Assembly: GCA_037442845.1 (NCBI GenBank)
Contig: JBBIPL010000013.1
Span: 1-32,754 of the forward strand
Length of the DNA: 32,754 bases
Origin: PFJX01 sp037442845
Lineage (GTDB): Bacteria > Pseudomonadota > Gammaproteobacteria > Burkholderiales > Thiobacillaceae
Direction of reading: 5' to 3'
The translations under genes and the position numbers were made by a program. The notes under the pieces were generated by a model that ran no database searches, was not told the DNA's origin, and saw nothing but the letters and a program-made list of their open reading frames with translations. Below, piece by piece: positions 27,638-32,754 of the stretch (its first letter is position 1; every line of letters begins with the position of its first letter).

Positions 27638-28647
27638 CACTCGCCGCCTGACGGGCCGGACGCGGCGATGGCCGCGCGCTGGCGCTCGGAGAACTCCTCG
27701 GCCGAGTTGAAGCCGCGCAGCTTGAGGACGTGATTGCGCACCGCCACCTCGACCAGCACGGCGAGGTTGCGGCCCACCGCCACCGGGATGCGCACCTCCG
27801 GCACTTCGACGCCGAGGATGACGCGATTGCTCGCGCTCATGTCGAGGCGGTCGCTCGACCGCCAGGTTTCCGCCGGGGTGAGATGGATGATGAGCTTGAG
27901 GTTCTTCTTCGGCTTGACGGCGGTTTCGCCGAACAGGCGGCGGATGTTGAGCACGCCCAGGCCGCGCACCTCCATGAAATCCTGCAATAGCGTGGGGCAG
28001 CGGCCTTCCAGGGTATCCAGGGAGACGGCGAATACCTCGAGGGCGTCGTCGGCCACCAGGCGATGGCCGCGGGTGATGAGTTCCAGGGCGAGTTCGCTCT
28101 TGCCGACGGCGGGGTCGCCGGTGATCAGCACGCCCACGCCGGAAACCTCGAGGAAGACGCCGTGCAGGATGGTGGAAGGCGCCAGCGCCTGGGTGATCAT
28201 GTGCGACAGCACGCGCATGAGCAGGGGGCTTGGCTCGGGGCAGGTGAACAGGGGGGTGTCGGTGCGGTCGGCGGCGGCGATCAGGCTGTCCGGCACGGCC
28301 TCGCCGTTGGCCACCACCACGGCGGCGATCTCGCTGGAGAACAGCTTGCCGATGGCCTGTTTCAGGCCCTCCGCGGACAATTTGCGCAGATAGTCCATCT
28401 CGGCGCAGCCCAGCACCTGCACGCGGTTGGGATGCACGAAGTTGAGATGGCCGATGAGCGCCAGGGTGGGTTTTTGCACCGTGTCCGAGTTGAGTTGCCG
28501 CTCGCCGCCGACGCGGCCGGCGATCCAGCGCAAGCGCAAACGCGCCCCGGCCTGGCGGAAGAGCTCAGCGACGCTGATGTGGTAGTGCGTGACGTGGACG
28601 TCGGCGCCTTCGGCCGGCGCGTCGGCGTCGAAGTTCAGGGGGTCCAT
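27637..28647 (-). CDS. hprK: HPr kinase/phosphorylase
   Basis: 336 aa. The family phosphorylates HPr-type carriers on Ser and reverses the reaction. After a short variable start (MDPLNFDADAPAEGADVHV) come HYHISVAELFRQAGARLRL, the P-loop GDPAVGKSELALELITRGH, VADDALEVF and the signature EVRGLGVLNIRRLFGETAVK. In gram-negatives it sits beside ptsN and is thought to tune the nitrogen PTS rather than sugar uptake. It overlaps ptsN by 13 nt. No HPr (ptsH/ptsO) gene is in view. Confidence 0.95.
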   Translation of the reverse strand: MDPLNFDADAPAEGADVHVTHYHISVAELFRQAGARLRLRWIAGRVGGERQLNSDTVQKPTLALIGHLNFVHPNRVQVLGCAEMDYLRKLSAEGLKQAIGKLFSSEIAAVVVANGEAVPDSLIAAADRTDTPLFTCPEPSPLLMRVLSHMITQALAPSTILHGVFLEVSGVGVLITGDPAVGKSELALELITRGHRLVADDALEVFAVSLDTLEGRCPTLLQDFMEVRGLGVLNIRRLFGETAVKPKKNLKLIIHLTPAETWRSSDRLDMSASNRVILGVEVPEVRIPVAVGRNLAVLVEVAVRNHVLKLRGFNSAEEFSERQRAAIAASGPSGGE

Positions 28648-29090
28648 TCCGTGATCAGGCGGTGCAGCGCGGCGGCATCGGGGGCGGCGCGCAGCCTGGC
28701 GCGGAAACCCTCGTCCGAGAACATCGCGGCCAGTTCGCCGAGGATCTGCAGATGCACGTCGGTGGCGGCGGCGGGCGCCAGCAGGATGAACACCAGGTCC
28801 ACCGGCTGCTGGTCCGGCGCGTCGAAATCGGCGGGCGTCTTCAGGCGCAGGAAGGCGCAGGCGGTTTCCTTGAGATGCTTGAGGCGGCCATGCGGAATGG
28901 CGATGCCGTAGCCCAGGGCCGTGGAACCCAGCTTCTCGCGGGAAAACAGGCTGTCGAAGACTTCCGTGCCGGATACGCCATGGCTGGCCTGGAACATCTG
29001 GCCGGCCTGCTCGAACAGGCGTTTCTTGCTGGAGGTGTCGAAGTCCGCCAGGACGTTGGCGGGCTTGAGCAGGGGGGTGACGAGGTTCAT
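28635..29090 (-). CDS. ptsN: Nitrogen PTS EIIA component (PtsN)
   Basis: 151 aa. MNLVTPLLKPANVLADFDTS begins the EIIA-Ntr fold; the phosphoacceptor His is in YGIAIPHGRLKHL, followed by DLVFILLAPAAATDVHLQIL. It accepts phosphate from NPr and regulates potassium transport and nitrogen or stress responses by protein contact. It lies downstream of hpf and rpoN, the classical arrangement. ATG 29090 is preceded by GGCTCCTGCC, a weak ribosome site. Confidence 0.94.
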   Translation of the reverse strand: MNLVTPLLKPANVLADFDTSSKKRLFEQAGQMFQASHGVSGTEVFDSLFSREKLGSTALGYGIAIPHGRLKHLKETACAFLRLKTPADFDAPDQQPVDLVFILLAPAAATDVHLQILGELAAMFSDEGFRARLRAAPDAAALHRLITEWTP

Positions 29091-29143
29091 GGCAGGAGCC
29101 CTTGGGCCCCGGCGCCGCGACGGGCGCGCGGGGCTTGGGTGGA

Positions 29144-29473
29144 TCAATCGAGTTCGACGCTCTGTCGCTTCATGCCGCCGGTTTCGCGGTGCTCGCCGAT
29201 TTTTTCCTTGTGCTTGAGCACCTGGCGGTCGAGCTTGTCGGCCAGGGCATCGATGGCGGCGTACATGTCGGCGTCGATCGATTCGACGTAGATGTCCTTG
29301 CCGCGCAGGTGCAGGTTGACTTCGGCCTTGTGCTTGAGTTTTTCCACGGCGAGGATGACGGAAACGTCGATGACCTGGTCGAAGTGGCGGGTGACGCGGG
29401 CCATTTTTTCTTCCACGTAGCCGCGTATGGCGGGGGTGATTTCCAGGTGGTGGCCGGTGATGGTGAGGTTCAT
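29144..29473 (-). CDS. hpf: Ribosome hibernation promoting factor (short HPF)
   Basis: 109 aa, the short type. MNLTITGHHLEITPAIRGYV, then EEKMARVTRHFDQVIDVSVI and LRGKDIYVESIDADMYAAID are typical. It binds the 30S decoding region and promotes 100S dimer formation with RMF-like partners in resting cells. AAGGAG lies 6 nt before ATG 29473. It is between rpoN and ptsN, as in most proteobacteria. Confidence 0.95.
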   Translation of the reverse strand: MNLTITGHHLEITPAIRGYVEEKMARVTRHFDQVIDVSVILAVEKLKHKAEVNLHLRGKDIYVESIDADMYAAIDALADKLDRQVLKHKEKIGEHRETGGMKRQSVELD

Positions 29474-29499
29474 GCAACGCTCCTTGGGCTGTGCGCCGG

Positions 29500-30894
29500 T
29501 CAGATCGACTTGCGCTGGTTGGCGGGAGGGATGTTCATCAACTCCCGGTATTTGGCGACGGTGCGCCGGGCGACGACGAAACCCTGTTTGCCCAGCAGAT
29601 CCGCGATGCTGTTGTCGGACATGGGTTTGCCGGGCGGTTCGGCGTCGATGAATTGCCGGATCAGGGCGCGGATGGCGGTGCTGGAGGTGACGCCGCCTTC
29701 CTCGGTGGCCAGCGAGCTGGCGAAAAAATACTTGAATTCGAAGAGGCCGCGCGGCGTCATCATGTATTTCTGGGTGGTCACGCGGGAGATGGTGGATTCG
29801 TGCAGTTCCACCGCGTCGGCGATTTCCTTCAGCGTCAGCGGCCGCATGGCCACCTCGCCGTGCTCGAAGAACATGCGCTGGCGGTCGACGATGGCCTGCG
29901 ACACCTTGAGGATGGTCTCGAAGCGCTGCTGCACGTTCTTGATCAGCCAGCGGGCTTCCTGCAATTGAGTGTTGAGGGAACTGCCGCCGTCCTTGTTGGC
30001 GCGCAGGATGCTGGCGTACATCTCGTTGATGCGCAACTTGGGCATCGCCTCGGCGTTCAGGCTGACGACCCATAAGCCCTTGTTCTTTTTGACGAACACG
30101 TCCGGCGTGACATAGCGCGTGTCGAGCGGGGCAAAGGCGGCGCCGGGACGCGGGTTGAGCGAGGTGATGAGCTGGCGCAACTGGATGAAGTCGGCGTCGT
30201 TCATGTCGAACAACTTTTTCAGCTTGCCGTACTCGCGTTCCGCCAGCAGGCCCAGATGTTCCCGCACCAAGGTCTTGGCGATGGCCAGATGGGGGGAATC
30301 CGGCGGCAGGTTGTTAAGCTGCAGCCACAGGCATTCGCCCAGATCGCGCGCGGCGACGCCGGCCGGGTCGAAGCTTTGCAGCAGCTTGAGGGCGGTGCCC
30401 AGTTCATCCAGCGAGATATCCAGATCGTCGGCCAGCAGTTCCGCCAGCTCATCGAGACCGGTATTGAGGTAACCGTCTTCGTCCAGGGCTTCGATGAGCA
30501 GGGCCACCAGTTGCCGGTCGCGCTGGCAGAGGGGGGTCATGCACAACTGGTTGACCAGGTGCTGATGCAGGTTGGTGTGGCTGGCGTCGGCGGCCTGGTA
30601 GTCGTGCTCGTCGTCGTCGCCGCCGTGCGAAGGCGTCACCGCGCGCTCGCCCCAGGCCATCTCCTCGTAGACCTCGTCGCGCTCGGGGCGGGTTTCCTCG
30701 GTGGTGCTGCCGGTGGCGGGGGACTCGAAGGAGTGGTCGCCGTCCAGTCGTTCCAGGAGCGGGTTGTCCTGCAGCATCTGGGAGATTTCCTGGCCCAATT
30801 CCAATGTGGACAGCTGCAGCAGGCGAATGGACTGCTGCAACTGGGGGGTGAGGGTGAGCTGCTGGTGCAGCTTGAGCTGGAGGCTCTGCTTCAT
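29500..30894 (-). CDS. rpoN: RNA polymerase sigma-54 factor
   Basis: 464 aa. The N-terminal region I (MKQSLQLKLHQQLTLTPQLQ, then QSIRLLQLSTLELGQEI) contacts activators. An acidic region II covers about 50-105. The core-binding region follows, then a helix-turn-helix (LKEIADAVELHESTISRVTT) and the RpoN box ARRTVAKYRE near 442-451, which reads the -24 element. It directs activator-dependent transcription of nitrogen, flagellar and other genes. It follows lptB by 35 bp on the same strand. Confidence 0.97.
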   Translation of the reverse strand: MKQSLQLKLHQQLTLTPQLQQSIRLLQLSTLELGQEISQMLQDNPLLERLDGDHSFESPATGSTTEETRPERDEVYEEMAWGERAVTPSHGGDDDEHDYQAADASHTNLHQHLVNQLCMTPLCQRDRQLVALLIEALDEDGYLNTGLDELAELLADDLDISLDELGTALKLLQSFDPAGVAARDLGECLWLQLNNLPPDSPHLAIAKTLVREHLGLLAEREYGKLKKLFDMNDADFIQLRQLITSLNPRPGAAFAPLDTRYVTPDVFVKKNKGLWVVSLNAEAMPKLRINEMYASILRANKDGGSSLNTQLQEARWLIKNVQQRFETILKVSQAIVDRQRMFFEHGEVAMRPLTLKEIADAVELHESTISRVTTQKYMMTPRGLFEFKYFFASSLATEEGGVTSSTAIRALIRQFIDAEPPGKPMSDNSIADLLGKQGFVVARRTVAKYRELMNIPPANQRKSI

Positions 30895-30929
30895 GCGAAG
30901 CTTATCGGCAGTTGGTCGGCGCGGTTGAA

Positions 30930-31652
30930 TTACAGCTTGAAGTGCTCACCGAGGTAAACCTTGCGCACGGTTTCATTATAAATAATTTCATCCGGCGTCC
31001 CGTCCGCCATGACCTCTCCCGCATTGAGGATATAGGCCCGGTCGCAGATGCCCAGGGTTTCGCGCACGTTGTGGTCGGTGATGAGCACGCCGATGTCGCG
31101 CTCGGTCAGGAAGCCGACGATTTTCTGGATGTCGAGCACGGAAATGGGGTCGATGCCGGCGAAAGGCTCGTCCAGCAGCACGAAGCGCGGCGAGGTTGCG
31201 AGCGCGCGGGCGATTTCCACGCGCCGCCGTTCGCCGCCGGACAGACCGGCCGCGGCGGCGTCGCGCAGATGGGTGATGTGCAGGTCCTCGAGCAGGTTTT
31301 CCAGGCGGGTTTCCACCTCCCCCTCGTCATAGCCCTTCAGTTCCAGCATCGCGGCGATGTTCTCGGCGACGCTCAGGCGGCGGAAGATGGAGGGTTCCTG
31401 CGGCAGATAGGACAGGCCCAGGCGGGCGCGCCGGTACACCGGCAGGTGGGTGAGGTCGGTGTTGTCGAGGCGGATGCTGCCGCCGTCGGCGCGGATCAGC
31501 CCGACCATCATGTAGAAACAGGTGGTCTTGCCGGCGCCGTTGGGTCCCAGCAGGCCCACTACTTCGCCGCTGCGGACCTCGATGGAGGCCCCCGACACCA
31601 CCTGACGCGACTTGTAGCGCTTGGCCAGTTGTTCCGCGCGCAGCAGGCTCAC
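30930..31652 (-). CDS. lptB: LPS export ABC transporter ATP-binding protein LptB
   Basis: 240 aa. Walker A is GLLGPNGAGKTTCFYMMVGL, the Q-loop region is YLPQEPSIFRRLSVAENI, the signature is GLSGGERRRVEIARALATSP, Walker B is FVLLDEPFAGIDP, and the switch is ITDHNVRETLGICDRAYI. The DHNVRETL form is typical of LptB. It powers extraction of LPS from the inner membrane with LptFG (not in the window) and LptC. Its start overlaps the lptA stop by 4 nt. Confidence 0.96.
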   Translation of the reverse strand: MSLLRAEQLAKRYKSRQVVSGASIEVRSGEVVGLLGPNGAGKTTCFYMMVGLIRADGGSIRLDNTDLTHLPVYRRARLGLSYLPQEPSIFRRLSVAENIAAMLELKGYDEGEVETRLENLLEDLHITHLRDAAAAGLSGGERRRVEIARALATSPRFVLLDEPFAGIDPISVLDIQKIVGFLTERDIGVLITDHNVRETLGICDRAYILNAGEVMADGTPDEIIYNETVRKVYLGEHFKL

Positions 31653-32194
31653 GGTTTTTCCGCGGGGTTGCTCTTTGGCCGGATCACCGCGCGCACCCGG
31701 CCGGGCGCGCTGCCGACACCGCCCTGCGCCTGATAGTGGCCGGTAACGCCGTCATAGGTGATGAGATTACCGCGCAACTCGTCCTCGCCGCGCAGCAGGC
31801 GGGCCTGGCCGACCAGTTTCAGCTTGTCGCCGCGGCCGTCGTACTCGATGCGCTCCGCCCAGCCTTCGACGTATTCGCCGGCGGCGTCCGCTTTCGCCCC
31901 CGGCTTGGGATCCATGCGCTGCCGGAAATAGGCCGGCTTGCCCTGCGCCTCGCCGAACGTCATGCCCTGATCGTCCTGGCGGATGTCGACGCGCTGGGCG
32001 GTGATCATCAAAGTGCCCTGGGTCAGCACCACATGGCCCTCGTAGACGGAAGTCTTGCGCGCGTCGTCCACCTTCAGCCTGTCCGCCTCGATCTGGATGG
32101 GCTTGTCGCGGTCGGCGCGCTCCGCCCAGGCCGGAACGGAAAAGGCCAACAGGGCGAGCAGGGCGAGCAGGGTGGATTCAGCGCGCGCGTTCAT
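31649..32194 (-). CDS. lptA: LPS transport periplasmic protein LptA
   Basis: 181 aa from ATG 32194, with GGGGGA just upstream inside lptC. A signal peptide (LLALLALLAFSVPAWA) precedes the OstA-like domain: DKPIQIEADRLKVDDARKTS, VYEGHVVLTQGTLMITAQRV and LRGNLITYDGVTGHYQAQGG. It bridges the periplasm as a beta-jellyroll filament that carries LPS from LptC to LptD. An alternative ATG at 32209 would add five residues. It overlaps lptC by 17 nt. Confidence 0.94.
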   Translation of the reverse strand: MNARAESTLLALLALLAFSVPAWAERADRDKPIQIEADRLKVDDARKTSVYEGHVVLTQGTLMITAQRVDIRQDDQGMTFGEAQGKPAYFRQRMDPKPGAKADAAGEYVEGWAERIEYDGRGDKLKLVGQARLLRGEDELRGNLITYDGVTGHYQAQGGVGSAPGRVRAVIRPKSNPAEKP

Positions 32195-32753
32195 AGGTCC
32201 CCCGTACATTGCCGGTCATGGTCAGTTCTCCGGCACGGTCATCGACGAAGATCTGGTCGGCACTGATGTGCGAGCGGCCCTGGCGCACGCCGACCGGCGC
32301 GTGGCTGCGCATGGTGCGCGCCTCCGGGGTGACCTGCAGGTGCTCGGTCTCCAGGACGAGGGGCGCCGCGCCGCCAGGGGAGGTCCGCTCCACGCGGACC
32401 TGGCCGAGAAAATACAGATGCCTGTTGTCCGCCGACAGCAGGGCGCGGCGGGCGCTCACCGTCACCGGCCGGGCGGGATCGATCTTGCGCAGGAGGGGGT
32501 TGTCCAGCACTGTGGTGTCATCGTCCATGTAATGCGTCATGCGCGCCGCCTTCAGGCTGTGCTGCGGCCTGCCGTCGCGGTCGAAGGTGAGGGCGTCGAA
32601 ATTTTCCACGAAATAATCGGGGTCATGGCTGAAGCCCGCATTGTCCACGCTTTCCACATGCTCGCCGAGATGATTCAGCCAGCCCGTCAGCATGGCCAGC
32701 AGCAGGGCGATGCCCAGGGGCGGCCAGCTGATGTGGTGGGCGAGCGGGATCAT
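32178..32753 (-). CDS. lptC: LPS export system protein LptC (start near the window edge)
   Basis: 191 aa as seen, about full length. One N-terminal helix (PPLGIALLLAMLTGWLNHLG) anchors a periplasmic jellyroll: DPDYFVENFDALTFDRDGRP, MTHYMDDDTTVLDNPLLRKI and HISADQIFVDDRAGELTMTG. It receives LPS from LptBFG and passes it to LptA. The ATG at 32753 is one base from the window end, so a start farther upstream cannot be excluded. Confidence 0.9.
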   Translation of the reverse strand: MIPLAHHISWPPLGIALLLAMLTGWLNHLGEHVESVDNAGFSHDPDYFVENFDALTFDRDGRPQHSLKAARMTHYMDDDTTVLDNPLLRKIDPARPVTVSARRALLSADNRHLYFLGQVRVERTSPGGAAPLVLETEHLQVTPEARTMRSHAPVGVRQGRSHISADQIFVDDRAGELTMTGNVRGTYERAR

Positions 32754-32754
32754 C

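Overview
The window is a stretch of GC-rich bacterial chromosome, about two thirds G+C by eye. Gene content and order point to a betaproteobacterium, most likely in the Nitrosomonadales/Rhodocyclales range. The strongest evidence is the run lptC-lptA-lptB-rpoN-hpf-ptsN-hprK-rapZ, together with a stand-alone second IF-1 gene, a single LolC/E-type permease followed by LolD, and a B12-dependent class II ribonucleotide reductase. A run of 100 N at 23233-23332 shows the source is a draft scaffold or metagenome bin. Species assignment is not possible from the sequence alone.

Layout. 1-2183: tRNA-Pro(UGG) on the minus strand, then folD and a secreted PQQ-type sugar dehydrogenase on the plus strand. 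2184-5467: a gene-free stretch, a DUF2189 membrane protein, the 3' relic of a YjbQ gene, then lolC and lolD. 5468-5800: an unidentified gene fragment and a MITE-like inverted-repeat element. 5810-8745: DUF2062 and comEC, divergent with only 14 nt between their starts. 8956-11775 (minus): gnnA-gnnB-lpxA. 11776-12269: two 85-bp repeats. 12270-16033 (minus): nrdJ with two candidate NrdR boxes, then xthA. 16237-18765: modABC with a candidate ModE site. 18779-19051 (minus): a second IF-1. 19248-21462: aroB-dgt. 21463-22083: a 178-bp MITE with a target duplication. 22084-23159: an SRPBCC protein and a lipoprotein. 23200-23365: an 18-bp tandem array interrupted by the N gap. 23373-25317: a YbhP-like phosphodiesterase-family gene and a ClsB-type cardiolipin synthase. 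25323-32753 (minus, listed here in reverse): lptC, lptA, lptB, rpoN, hpf, ptsN, hprK, rapZ, a NusG-II gene, a Gx-family membrane protein and ubiX.

How genes work together. Several blocks serve the envelope: LptCAB carries LPS outward, LolCD releases lipoproteins, ClsB makes cardiolipin, and gnnA-gnnB-lpxA is predicted to make a 3-amino sugar nucleotide and N-acylate it, giving lipid A with amide-linked primary chains. The rpoN-hpf-ptsN-hprK-rapZ block joins nitrogen-type PTS regulation, ribosome hibernation and sigma-54. The most interesting observations are the GlcNAc3N-type lipid A module, the tandem array at the gap, the two MITE-like elements and the paired NrdR boxes. I found no phage, CRISPR or defence system. 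The window is mostly core genome with small mobile and decayed pieces between genes.
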